DNA from: CAUZSN01 sp963582345
Lineage (GTDB): Bacteria > Planctomycetota > Planctomycetia > Planctomycetales > Planctomycetaceae
Assembly (NCBI GenBank): GCA_963582345.1
Contig: CAUZSN010000114.1
Span: forward strand, 1 to 8,514
Direction of reading: 5' to 3'
DNA length: 8,514 bases
Both the position numbers and the translations under genes were made by a program. The notes below the pieces were generated by a model. The model saw nothing but the letters and a program-made list of their open reading frames with translations. It had not been told where the DNA came from and did no database searches. Position 1 is the stretch's first letter. Each line of letters starts with the position of its first letter. Positions 1 through 6,328 of the stretch are shown here, one piece after another.

Positions 1-1053
1 AGTTTTGATCTGATTACCGGTGAGCCTCCTCCACCTAACATAAGGGGTGTACAGAACCTGTATTCCCGGGAGTATTTCCAATTGATGCATGAGCGACTGG
101 CACCAGGCGGAATCGTCACCTACTGGCTGCCAGTATCACAACTGAGTCTGTCGCAGACAAAAGCAATACTCCAGGCGTTTTGTGATGTATTTCAGGAGAG
201 TTCTCTATGGATTGGCGCAGGCTTCAATTGGATGATGGTGGGAATGAAGACGCTTCCTGACCAGCCAGTTGCAACAGAAGACTTTGAGCGCCAATGGGAT
301 GACCCGACAATAGGGCCAGAACTGAACGCGACTGGACTCGAGAGTCCCGAGCAATTTGGCTCACTTTTTATCGCGGACGGCCAGAGGTTGCGCGCGTGGA
401 TCGCGGATAACCCAGCATTAGTAGATAACTATCCACATCGTCTGTCATATAGAGCTCGTGATCGACGTCATGATCTGCGCGTCTACCATAGTTTGATGGA
501 CTCCGATGCTTCGTTGAAAAACTTTATGAATAGTCAATCCATTGCTAGGATTTGGCCGGAAACGATGCGGGAAAAGGCCCTGCAGCATTTCGGTACTCGG
601 CAGATAATCAATGAACTCTTAATGACACATCCTGAGCGAAGTAAACACATTGTGGAACTGTTTCACAACTGTGTTCATCAGCCCGCGTTGTCTAACTACA
701 TTTTGTGGCTATTTGGGAGCGACCAATACGCGCAGCGGATCATTGCCAAGGTGCCTCTAGAAAAGCTTCCTCACAACCGGCCGGTCCTTAGTTATTTGAC
801 CGCCGCATCCATTCAGGCAAAGGACTACCGGTTAGCAGAGCACTACATGGACTTATGGGTGCAGAATGTGCGGCCAGGTGCTGCTGAAACGAATATGCTT
901 TATTTGTGCAAGATATATTTATTATATAGGGCCCAAGATATGCAGCGTGCTATTGAGGTCAGCAAAGAGTTTATCGGGCTTTCAGGAGACGCAGCAAAGA
1001 GAGAACAATATATCATGCGATGGTGGAAATGGTTTGAGACAGTGTTGAACTGA
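1..1053 (+). CDS. Spermidine synthase-like protein, 3' part (5' end outside window)
   Basis: The reading frame is open from the first base, so the gene begins upstream; 350 residues are visible. The first visible residues, SFDLITGEPPPP (1-12), then NLYSREYF and RLAPGGIVTYWLPV, match the second half of the aminopropyltransferase/spermidine synthase Rossmann domain, with the D-x-I...EPP acceptor-site strand and the following 'leader PGG' helix-strand. Proteins of this type in planctomycetes are often large fusions with a membrane transporter-like N-terminus; whether that is so here cannot be seen. The ATG at 85 and TTG at 82 lie inside the domain and are not the real start. After about residue 130 the sequence is alpha-helical, and the last 95 residues (256-350) look like degenerate TPR helices (AKDYRLAEHYMDLW, RAQDMQRAIEVSKEFI). 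Such fused enzymes need not make spermidine, so the substrate is unknown. The stop is 30 bp before the next gene, suggesting one transcript. Confidence 0.85.
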   Translation, partial: SFDLITGEPPPPNIRGVQNLYSREYFQLMHERLAPGGIVTYWLPVSQLSLSQTKAILQAFCDVFQESSLWIGAGFNWMMVGMKTLPDQPVATEDFERQWDDPTIGPELNATGLESPEQFGSLFIADGQRLRAWIADNPALVDNYPHRLSYRARDRRHDLRVYHSLMDSDASLKNFMNSQSIARIWPETMREKALQHFGTRQIINELLMTHPERSKHIVELFHNCVHQPALSNYILWLFGSDQYAQRIIAKVPLEKLPHNRPVLSYLTAASIQAKDYRLAEHYMDLWVQNVRPGAAETNMLYLCKIYLLYRAQDMQRAIEVSKEFIGLSGDAAKREQYIMRWWKWFETVLN

Positions 1054-1083
1054 TTCCATTAAGGTTCATAGCGGCAGGCTTGA

Positions 1084-1734
1084 ATGAAACAATCGTCATC
1101 GTCGCAGACAACCAATCTGTTTCTAGTCCGTCACGGTGCGACCGAGGCAAACGAAAAACGGCCGTATGTCCTGCAAGGCCGCGGTTTCGACCTTCCATTG
1201 AGTGCCTCCGGACAGCAACAAGCGACTGCTGTAGCGAAATTTTTGAGCTATTTTTCCGTCAAGTGCGTTTATACAAGCCCGCTGTTACGCGCAGTCAAAA
1301 CAGCTCAAGCGATCGCCGCGCGGCACAAACTGGAGGTCATGCGACTTGAAGAGATCACGGAATGCAACGTCGGGGTCTGGGAAGGGATGGACTGGGGTTC
1401 TGTGAAATGCGAATACCCTGACGCCTATCGAGAGTTTATGAACAATCCCGCCGAGAATCCTTATGTAGGCGGAGAAACCTATGCTGATGTCGCTCGTCGC
1501 GTCAAGCCGACATTCGATTGGGTGCTCCGCCAGCACATGAGTGAAACAATCGTCGTCGTCGCTCATAATATTGTGAATCGAGTCTATATGGCCGGGCTGT
1601 TGGGACTTGAGCTGAGTAGGGCGAAAGACATTCGACAGGCGAATGCCTGCGTGAACTTAATTCGTCATCACGATTCCACAACCGACTTGGTGACGATGAA
1701 TTCCATCTTCCATTTGGACGTATCGAATTTGTGA
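1084..1734 (+). CDS. Histidine phosphatase family protein (phosphoglycerate mutase-like)
   Basis: A 216-residue protein of normal length for the histidine phosphatase superfamily (PGAM/GpmB/CobC branch). The phosphohistidine motif is LFLVRHGATEAN with Arg16 and His17. Arg69 lies in YTSPLLRAVKTA, the second phosphate-binding arginine. The acidic residue is Glu93 in ITECNVGVWEGM, and the second catalytic histidine is His161 in VVVAHNIVNR. All residues of the catalytic pocket are present, so an active phosphatase is expected. The form AHNxVNR instead of the common SHGG is a known variant in this family. The substrate cannot be read from sequence; phosphoserine, sugar-phosphate and cobalamin-precursor phosphatases all share this fold. 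There is no signal peptide, so it is cytosolic. The ATG at 1084 directly follows an in-frame TGA (1081-1083), which fixes the start as the longest one; the ribosome site is weak, fitting coupling to the gene 30 bp upstream. Confidence 0.93.
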   Translation: MKQSSSSQTTNLFLVRHGATEANEKRPYVLQGRGFDLPLSASGQQQATAVAKFLSYFSVKCVYTSPLLRAVKTAQAIAARHKLEVMRLEEITECNVGVWEGMDWGSVKCEYPDAYREFMNNPAENPYVGGETYADVARRVKPTFDWVLRQHMSETIVVVAHNIVNRVYMAGLLGLELSRAKDIRQANACVNLIRHHDSTTDLVTMNSIFHLDVSNL

Positions 1735-1797
1735 TTACGCTTATCAACGTGATGCATTGATCCCAGTGAATCCGGGGTAGTCTGAATTCAGGACACG

Positions 1798-1806
1798 TGC
1801 TAAAAT
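1798..1806 (+). promoter_or_regulatory. Candidate extended -10 promoter before the TIGR03009 gene
   Basis: TGC TAAAAT (TG at 1798-1799, hexamer 1801-1806) fits an extended -10 element; the hexamer differs from TATAAT at one position. No good -35 is seen 16-18 bp upstream (TAGTCT at 1778-1783). Transcription would start near 1812-1814 and give a leader of about 140 nt before the ATG at 1955. The site lies in the 220-bp gap after the phosphatase gene, where a new transcription unit is expected. Short motif, so only moderate support. Confidence 0.35.
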
Positions 1807-1808
1807 TT

Positions 1809-1843
1809 GCCTTTTGATCAAAGGGCCACGTCGTAACGTGCCC
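1809..1843 (+). repeat. Palindrome overlapping a hairpin (operator or leader structure candidate)
   Basis: Positions 1809-1826 (GCCTTTTGATCAAAGGGC) form an 18-nt palindrome, perfect except for one T-G pair. The last four bases, GGGC (1823-1826), also open a second stem: GGGC-C-ACGT, loop CGTA, ACGT-GCCC (1823-1843), eight pairs with one bulged C. Both cannot form at once. There is no T-run after either, so a simple terminator is unlikely. If the -10 at 1801-1806 is right, the palindrome sits on the transcription start, a usual operator place; otherwise the two exclusive stems could act in the RNA. Confidence 0.5.
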
Positions 1844-1910
1844 TTATCACATGTGTTGTGACATTCAATGCAGATTGCGGCCGGTCGGAGTGTGTCTTGA
1901 GCGCCGGTCA

Positions 1911-1922
1911 TTCACCGGTGAA
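1911..1922. repeat. 12-bp perfect palindrome upstream of the TIGR03009 gene
   Basis: TTCACCGGTGAA is a perfect 12-bp palindrome, 33 bp before the ATG at 1955 and just ahead of the ribosome binding site. CCGGT at 1904-1908 can also pair with ACCGG at 1914-1918 with a 5-nt loop. It could be a small operator or a leader hairpin, or it may be chance. Confidence 0.35.
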
Positions 1923-1954
1923 AGTTGCAGAGTTCGGAAGGAACCAGTCGCAAA

Positions 1955-3049
1955 ATGGATCCCCAACGGATGCGACAGAAGCTTTTTGTGGGTCTGGTTC
2001 TGATTCTTTGTCTGCACGTGACATCTGGAATAGGATTCCCGCAACACGCAAGCACCGAGATTCAAAGTTCCAGACTCCCGCGCCCGCAGACGACACCACT
2101 TTTGAAGGTCCAAAATCTGTCGCCGGAATTAGAAAAAATTCTGAAGGATTGGGAGATCGCCTCGGCAAATATCAAAAAACTTCAGGGCGAGCATTATCGA
2201 TACGTTTATGATTACGTGTTTCTTGTGGAAAAGCAGTCGATGGGCATCTTCTACTACGAAGCTCCCGACAAGGGTCGTATCGATCTGGTGGGTCGAAAGG
2301 TCAAACCCGGCACCGAAACAGTGAAAGAAGATCCAAACACCGGCAAGCCGGTCAACTTGAGGGTCCAAGCTCATCGTCCCGAAAAATGGATTTGCGACGG
2401 AAAGCACATTTGGATGGTTAGCGATATCGATAAGACGGTCGAAAAATTTCCGATTCCACAAAAAAATCGCGGGACCGATATCATCGACGGTCCGTTACCT
2501 TTTCTGTTCGGCATGCCTGCCGAGAAAGCAAAGCGACGCTACTTCCTAAAGCTGTTGAAATCACCACAGGCGTCGCAAGTTTGGTTGGAAGCGAAGCCGC
2601 GATGGAGACAAGATTCCGCTAACTACCGCAAAGCGACGGTGATTTTGAACAAGGAGACGTTTCTACCGGTGGCCGTTCAGCTCATAGATCCTACTGGGAA
2701 CAAGGAAACCGTCTTTATGTTTCGGAAGTTGGTGCCAAACAAGCCGCGAGGTATCTTTGGATTTGGAAACGGAAACCCGTTCAATCCAAAGTTGCGAGGT
2801 TACCGACTCGTGCAGAAAATTAGTATGCCATCGCTGATCGGCTTTCATTGGAAGAAGGCCCGTAAATTGATGAAAAAGTCCGGCTGCCTAATCGAATTTC
2901 GACGAGGAAGGCACGCATCTGATAGCGGACTCGCCTACATCGTGTACGATCAAGAGCCTCACGCCGGCGTCCCTCTGACGAAGGGCCAGAAGGTCGTCTT
3001 GACGATTTATGACGAACAAGCAGTAAGCACGTCACAGACAGATCGTTGA
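1955..3049 (+). CDS. Secreted TIGR03009-family protein with C-terminal PASTA-like domain
   Basis: The protein has 364 residues from the ATG at 1955. That start is preferred over TTG at 1925 because GGAAGGAA lies at 1936-1943 and because it puts a signal peptide at the N-terminus: basic MDPQRMRQK, then hydrophobic LFVGLVLILCLHV (10-22). The cysteine at 19 does not sit in a lipobox. Residues about 50-285 match the planctomycete-specific TIGR03009 domain, with hallmark strings YYEAPDKGRIDL, EKWICDGKHIW, EKFPIP, DGPLPFLFGMPAEKAKRRY and FLPVAVQLIDPTGNKETV. The fold of this family is thought to be similar to LolA/outer-membrane lipoprotein sorting proteins, but its function is unknown. Residues about 290-354 (MPSLIGFHWKKARKLMKKSG ... 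YDQEPHAGVPLTKGQKVVLTIYD) have the PASTA pattern: P-x-L-x-G helix, then 'Q-x-P-x-A-G-x-x-x-x-K-G'. PASTA domains in kinases and PBPs bind cell-wall fragments, so an envelope role is inferred. It probably stands alone as a transcription unit. Confidence 0.92.
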   Translation: MDPQRMRQKLFVGLVLILCLHVTSGIGFPQHASTEIQSSRLPRPQTTPLLKVQNLSPELEKILKDWEIASANIKKLQGEHYRYVYDYVFLVEKQSMGIFYYEAPDKGRIDLVGRKVKPGTETVKEDPNTGKPVNLRVQAHRPEKWICDGKHIWMVSDIDKTVEKFPIPQKNRGTDIIDGPLPFLFGMPAEKAKRRYFLKLLKSPQASQVWLEAKPRWRQDSANYRKATVILNKETFLPVAVQLIDPTGNKETVFMFRKLVPNKPRGIFGFGNGNPFNPKLRGYRLVQKISMPSLIGFHWKKARKLMKKSGCLIEFRRGRHASDSGLAYIVYDQEPHAGVPLTKGQKVVLTIYDEQAVSTSQTDR

Positions 3050-3110
3050 TCGTGGAAGCTGGCAGGCTTAACCGCAAATCATTCGCGAGCGGTAGTCGCA
3101 GATTGCTTGC

Positions 3111-3119
3111 TGCTATACT
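3111..3119 (+). promoter_or_regulatory. Candidate extended -10 promoter in the 3050-3615 gap
   Basis: TGC TATACT: TG at 3111-3112 and a hexamer at 3114-3119 that differs from TATAAT at one base. No -35 is recognisable at normal spacing. A start near 3126 would place all the hairpins of this gap inside the transcript and give a leader of about 490 nt before the TPR gene. This is the best promoter candidate seen in the gap. Confidence 0.35.
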
Positions 3120-3207
3120 TTTACAGATTTTTGTTCGTGATTTCCGAGCGGCTTTTCGTGCTTGCACGACCGAAACGCGTTTACTCTGCGTAGGTTCTAC
3201 AAATGCG

Positions 3208-3247
3208 TGCATACCAAGAATTTCGCCATATTCTTGGGTTGTATGCG
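3208..3247. repeat. Long bulged hairpin in the intergenic gap
   Basis: CCAAGAAT (3214-3221) pairs perfectly with ATTCTTGG (3230-3237) around the 8-nt loop TTCGCCAT. Directly outside, GCATA (3209-3213) pairs with TATGC (3242-3246), with a 4-nt bulge GTTG (3238-3241) on the 3' side and a possible closing T-G pair (3208/3247). That is 13 Watson-Crick pairs plus one wobble. No T-run follows on either strand, so it is not a standard terminator. A small RNA element or a remnant of a small palindromic mobile repeat are both possible. Confidence 0.6.
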
Positions 3248-3358
3248 GCTTATGTCATGGCGCATTCAGATTGCCAGTCTTCGCAACAAGGCCGTCGGTG
3301 ACGTGAGTAATTCATCTGGTGTGCACAGCTCGTTCTCGGTCCTAAGACGATAGGAAAA

Positions 3359-3383
3359 GTCCATCTCTGGTGACGAGTTGGAC
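3359..3383. repeat. Imperfect 8-bp stem-loop
   Basis: GTCCATCTC (3359-3367) pairs with GAGTTGGAC (3375-3383) except for a central T-T mismatch; the loop is TGGTGAC. This gives five plus three base pairs. It lies between the two stronger hairpins of the gap. Weak on its own. Confidence 0.35.
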
Positions 3384-3477
3384 GGATCGCAAACAATAGC
3401 GTTCGGGCTTCAACAGCCGACGATAGTAAAACCTGAAGGCTCGTTCTGGCAAGCGGTCGATTCTTGTGATAGATTAA

Positions 3478-3503
3478 AAGTTCGTTGTGAGCAGAACGAA
3501 CTT
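3478..3503. repeat. Perfect 9-bp inverted repeat about 110 bp before the TPR gene
   Basis: AAGTTCGTT (3478-3486), spacer GTGAGCAG, AACGAACTT (3495-3503). The 9-bp arms are exact. On the minus strand the second arm runs into TTTT, but nothing on that strand needs ending here. The symmetry would suit a dimeric regulator. Alternatively, AGAACGAAC (3493-3501) can pair with GCTCGTTCT (3439-3447) with one mismatch, giving a competing RNA stem. Confidence 0.5.
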
Positions 3504-3615
3504 GAGCGGTCGCTGATTCGGGACGCCAGCCAATGTTTGTTCGAGGCAAGAACTGCTTCGGTCGCCGCTCTGATTTGCGTCGTGATGCCAGCTACAGAAA
3601 ACGGGAGAGACGACT

Positions 3616-5001
3616 ATGGAATCTGAAAAAAGGCAGCTCGCAGCCGCCAGCAGTTTTCGCAAAGGCAACGAGGCGATTTCTAAAGAAAACTGGGATTATG
3701 CGATTGAGATGTATGGTCAGGCGGCAATGTTCGATCCCAGCAATCTGTTTTACCGGCAAACCTTGCGCGGCACAGAAACGAAAAAATACAACAACAACGG
3801 AACCGGAGCAAAGATGGCCGTTGTCAAGTTGGTGGGTATCAAGGGGCGCATCAAGAAGGCCAAGGTGACAAACAACTGGACAGCCGTGAATCAAACGGCC
3901 GAGGAAGGCCTGATCTTGAATCCCTGGGACGCTCAAATGAATGCTGACATCGGTGAAGCGTGCCGAAACCTTGGCTACACTAAGGTCGCCGTGTTCGGTT
4001 ACCAGAAGGCCGTTGCGTGCGACCCGGATAATAAGAGATTCAACCAAGCTCTGGCGGAATTGCTTGAAGAACGCGGAGATTTCTCAGATGCCGGGAAAGT
4101 TTGGGAGAAGATCTGCAAGATCGACCCACTCGACGGCGAGGCACGGTCGAAATTGCAGCAAATTGCCGCAACCGAAGTCCTCGATCGAGGTGGTTATGCT
4201 GACGCTGATACAGCAAAAGGTACCATGGCCGCCCATGAAGTCGCCAAGCGGTTAAAGATTGAGCAATCCGGCGCGGCTGATGGTCCAGGAATGTCCGAAG
4301 AAGCAGACTTGCTGCACGCTCTTCGCAAAGCCCCTGACAGTTACGAAGGCTACCTTAAAATTGCCGGGTTCTACAAACGTGCGGGAAAATTAGAACAGGC
4401 GGCCGAGATGCTGAAAAAAGCGCTCGATCTCTCAGGTGACGAAACCGGCATTCGAGAACAATTGGAAGATGTTGAGTTGGATCAATTGCGGCGCGAACAC
4501 GAATTGGCAAAGGAGACCACTACCGTCGAGCCCGACAATTCGGAAGCCAAGCAGAAAGCTGGCGAATTGGAAAAGCAGTTGCTCCGCCGTGAAATTGAAG
4601 TCTTCCGCACTCGCATCAAAACTTATCCGGCTGATCTGCGGTTGAAGTGGGATTTGGGGCAACGTCTAATGCGGGTTAAGAAATATGAGCAGGCTATTCC
4701 GCTGATACAACAATGTGTTAAGGATACTCGGCTGGAGTGTAAGGCCCTGAGTGCACTCGGAAAATGTTTTTTAAAGGAGAAGAAAGGCAACCTTGCGCGG
4801 CGGCAGTTTGAAAAGGCGGTCCCAAAACTGAATCAAAACGATGAGCCGGAGTTGTTCCTGGAAGTGCATTATTGGCTGGGTCGTTTGTGTGATGAAGCTG
4901 GCGACGTCGATGCTGCTGAAGACCACTACGGAGAAGTTCTAGTCGTCGATTACGAGTATCAGGACGCTCGGGAACGATTAGAAAACATGCAAGCGAGTTA
5001 G
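3616..5001 (+). CDS. Tetratricopeptide repeat (TPR) protein
   Basis: A 461-residue soluble protein with no signal peptide or membrane segment. ATG 3616 is preceded by GGGAG at 3603-3607, a good ribosome site at 8-nt spacing. TPR helix pairs are clear: FRKGNEAISKENWDYAIEMY (14-33), a pair around IGEACRNLGYTKVAVFGYQK with DPDN, ALAELLEERGDFSDAGKVWE with IDPLDG, YLKIAGFYKRAGKLEQAAEM, and near the C-terminus LGKCFLKEKKGNLARRQFEK and WLGRLCDEAGDVDAAEDHYG. Between the first two sits a lysine-rich linker (about 55-80). The middle contains a charged, probable coiled-coil stretch (REQLEDVELDQLRREHELAK and ELEKQLLRREIEVFRTRIK). TPR proteins are scaffolds for protein partners and no catalytic motif is seen. 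This gene heads a tight set whose other members are membrane proteins, so it may recruit or assemble an envelope complex from the cytosolic side; that role is inference. Confidence 0.93.
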   Translation: MESEKRQLAAASSFRKGNEAISKENWDYAIEMYGQAAMFDPSNLFYRQTLRGTETKKYNNNGTGAKMAVVKLVGIKGRIKKAKVTNNWTAVNQTAEEGLILNPWDAQMNADIGEACRNLGYTKVAVFGYQKAVACDPDNKRFNQALAELLEERGDFSDAGKVWEKICKIDPLDGEARSKLQQIAATEVLDRGGYADADTAKGTMAAHEVAKRLKIEQSGAADGPGMSEEADLLHALRKAPDSYEGYLKIAGFYKRAGKLEQAAEMLKKALDLSGDETGIREQLEDVELDQLRREHELAKETTTVEPDNSEAKQKAGELEKQLLRREIEVFRTRIKTYPADLRLKWDLGQRLMRVKKYEQAIPLIQQCVKDTRLECKALSALGKCFLKEKKGNLARRQFEKAVPKLNQNDEPELFLEVHYWLGRLCDEAGDVDAAEDHYGEVLVVDYEYQDARERLENMQAS

Positions 5002-5004
5002 TCT

Positions 5005-5181
5005 ATGAAGCGTTCTTTCCGAAAAATAACGTCGAAATTTCCGTTAATCTGCTCGTTGTGTCTTGCTGACGTGTTGACGAGTGCTGTGGCACTGGTCGCG
5101 ACGATTTTACTTTTCTTCGGTTTTTTGACCGAAAAGGACGACTTATTTCTGCTTGACCGTGCCGATCGCAGTGCCTTATGA
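5005..5181 (+). CDS. 58-residue single-pass membrane microprotein
   Basis: The ATG at 5005 comes 3 bp after the TAG of the TPR gene and the frame ends at TGA 5179-5181. The product starts MKRSFRKITSKFP, strongly basic, followed by a hydrophobic stretch (14-41) with a probable membrane helix VLTSAVALVATILLFFGFL at about 23-41. The tail is acidic: TEKDDLFLLDRADRSAL. By the positive-inside rule the N-terminus should be in the cytosol and the short tail outside. The clean layout basic-hydrophobic-charged and the junction with the TPR stop argue for a real gene translated by coupling; no strong separate ribosome site is seen (AGCGAG only). I recognise no family. A signal peptide of a broken longer protein is an alternative, but no continuing frame is seen: the overlapping ATG at 5178 gives only 17 codons. 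Confidence 0.6.
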   Translation: MKRSFRKITSKFPLICSLCLADVLTSAVALVATILLFFGFLTEKDDLFLLDRADRSAL

Positions 5182-5327
5182 TGAACCGCAGACTCGTCGG
5201 AATTCGCCTTTCATCGGCAAGGTTTGTCTAAGCCTTACGACTATTACCTACCAATGGAATCTCGGGGTTGAGTCTTCTGTCTGTCGATGAGTGTCTGTGT
5301 TGCTAGGATTCGTTTCCGGAGCTGCTC

Positions 5328-6221
5328 ATGCACATTCTGGGGAAAAGTTTGAGTTGGTTCATCGTCGTTCTGGCCATCCCTGCAGTCCTGCTGACCGGGC
5401 AGATGTTTCAGGTACGGAACAGTTGGATCAAACAGGTGGAGGAGTTGAACAAGAACTACGCTAGGGTCGAAAAGAATCTTAGCGAAAATCAGTCCACACT
5501 CAGTAAATTGCAGGCCCAGTTGCAGCGTGGCGAATTGGGGTGGGGTCGTTATTGGTATGATGTGCATGTTGAGCGCAATCCGGCACAATTGGATTTATTA
5601 AGCGCCGACGTTGGAACGACTCAAGGGTTGCAACAGGGAATGACCGTATACGCTTTTGGGCCGAATCGGGCCGCAACGAGCGAATTTATCTTCATTGGTT
5701 CATTCACGGTTTCTCAAGCGCAAGAGAATCGCGTGGCTTTGCAGCCGGCGTGGCGAGTTCGGCTAGGAAGTCCACATGGGCCGGAGACTTGGCAACTGGG
5801 ACCTGACTGGCGATTGCGTGAATTGATTCCATCGGCTCATAAGGAGACATTGAACGATCTGGACGTTGCATTAACGTTGTCCGACGAAGAGCATGCCCAG
5901 AAGTTGGTTAACCTCATCAAGCAGGACGAATTAATCCAGGCTTCGCAGATGCATCTTGATTTAAGACTGATTGAGCTGAACGGCAATCCTGACTTGGAAG
6001 CACACCGGAGAGTTATTTCCCAAGATATGATCATTGGATTGATCAAGGCCACCAAGGACCAGGAAGAGATTCGGAATCACCAGCAAGTTGATGTTGATCA
6101 ACTGCGCAGGGTCTTGAAAACTACAAATGAGGAATTCGATCGGTTACGAGCGATCAATGAACGTCTCGCCAAAAGCCTGCCTGGCCGAAAGTTGCCGATT
6201 ACCGCGAAACTGCCAAACTAG
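5328..6221 (+). CDS. Membrane-anchored coiled-coil protein, conserved hypothetical
   Basis: 297 residues. ATG 5328 has GGAG about 6 nt upstream (TTCCGGAGCTGCTCATG), a good ribosome site. Domains: a single N-terminal membrane helix SLSWFIVVLAIPAVLLTG (7-24); a heptad-rich probable coiled coil WIKQVEELNKNYARVEKNL to LQAQLQR (about 32-68); a beta-rich middle with GTTQGLQQGMTVYAFG and FIFIGSFTVSQAQENRVALQ; then helical segments and a charged, probably coiled C-terminus from about 244 (QLRRVLKTTNEEFDRLRAIN). The hydrophobic helix is long and lacks a clear cleavage site, so it is likely an anchor with the body outside the cytosol. The order helix, coiled coil and 'G-x-x-x-G-M-x-V' beta part recalls MreC, but similarity is only in layout. 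Function unknown. The 146 bp before it (5182-5327) holds no gene or clear promoter, so it may be read from the TPR promoter. Confidence 0.85.
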   Translation: MHILGKSLSWFIVVLAIPAVLLTGQMFQVRNSWIKQVEELNKNYARVEKNLSENQSTLSKLQAQLQRGELGWGRYWYDVHVERNPAQLDLLSADVGTTQGLQQGMTVYAFGPNRAATSEFIFIGSFTVSQAQENRVALQPAWRVRLGSPHGPETWQLGPDWRLRELIPSAHKETLNDLDVALTLSDEEHAQKLVNLIKQDELIQASQMHLDLRLIELNGNPDLEAHRRVISQDMIIGLIKATKDQEEIRNHQQVDVDQLRRVLKTTNEEFDRLRAINERLAKSLPGRKLPITAKLPN

Positions 6222-6253
6222 AGGGATCGAGTCCGCTTGACCTCTCGGCTATA

Positions 6254-6283
6254 GTGATCAAATTCACGTTTCGCTTCTATAAT
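6254..6283 (+). promoter_or_regulatory. Sigma-70-type promoter candidate for the rhomboid gene
   Basis: A perfect -10 TATAAT lies at 6278-6283. At 18-bp spacing the -35 is GTGATC (6254-6259) and at 17 bp TGATCA (6255-6260); each matches TTGACA at three positions. Transcription would begin near 6290, about 40 nt before the GTG start. GTGA/TCAC half-sites (6254-6257 and 6264-6267) overlap the -35 region and could mark an operator. The 107-bp gap between the genes leaves room for a promoter, so the rhomboid can probably be made apart from the upstream genes. Confidence 0.55.
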
Positions 6284-6328
6284 CAATGCGTTTCTAACTG
6301 ACTGCCCTTTTGGAGACGGATTCACGAA

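Larger units (their letters stand above)
3050..3615. other. 566-bp gap without a convincing gene, rich in inverted repeats
   Basis: No open frame here has a good start, a ribosome site and protein-like composition. The longest, TTG 3378 to 3626 on the plus strand, lacks a ribosome site and overlaps the TPR start. The gap holds an extended -10 candidate (3111-3119), a 13-14-bp bulged hairpin (3208-3247), a mismatched 8-bp stem (3359-3383) and a perfect 9-bp stem (3478-3503). Short direct repeats are also present: GCTCGTTCT at 3328-3336 and 3439-3447, and AGCGGTCG at 3452-3459 and 3505-3512. The gap may hold a long leader for the TPR operon or a separate small RNA. It matches no RNA family I recognise. 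Confidence 0.6.

Noticed and set aside
1847..1861. TCACA-N5-TGTGA as a CRP-type site.
   Set aside because: The half-sites are in the reverse order to a CRP site (TGTGA-N6-TCACA), and the spacer is different.
1955..2020. Lipoprotein signal for the TIGR03009 protein because of Cys19.
   Set aside because: The residues before it (LIL) do not form a lipobox, which needs a small residue at -1.
3340..3612. Possible RNase P RNA, because of GGAAAAGTCC at 3353-3362 and CTACAGAAA near 3592-3600, which resemble its conserved ends.
   Set aside because: The spacing is about 240 nt, shorter than bacterial RNase P RNA, the first match is imperfect, and the AGAGNAA and other core motifs with their stems are absent.
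3378..3626. An 82-codon plus-strand frame before the TPR gene.
   Set aside because: It starts with TTG without a ribosome site, overlaps the TPR start in another frame and shows no recognisable domain. It was not called as a gene, though conservation could revive it.
3592..4047. A 151-codon minus-strand frame.
   Set aside because: It is antisense to the TPR gene, whose repeats, start and ribosome site are clear.
5178..5231. A 17-codon frame whose ATG overlaps the microprotein stop (ATGA).
   Set aside because: The junction is typical of coupling, but the peptide is too short and featureless to support.
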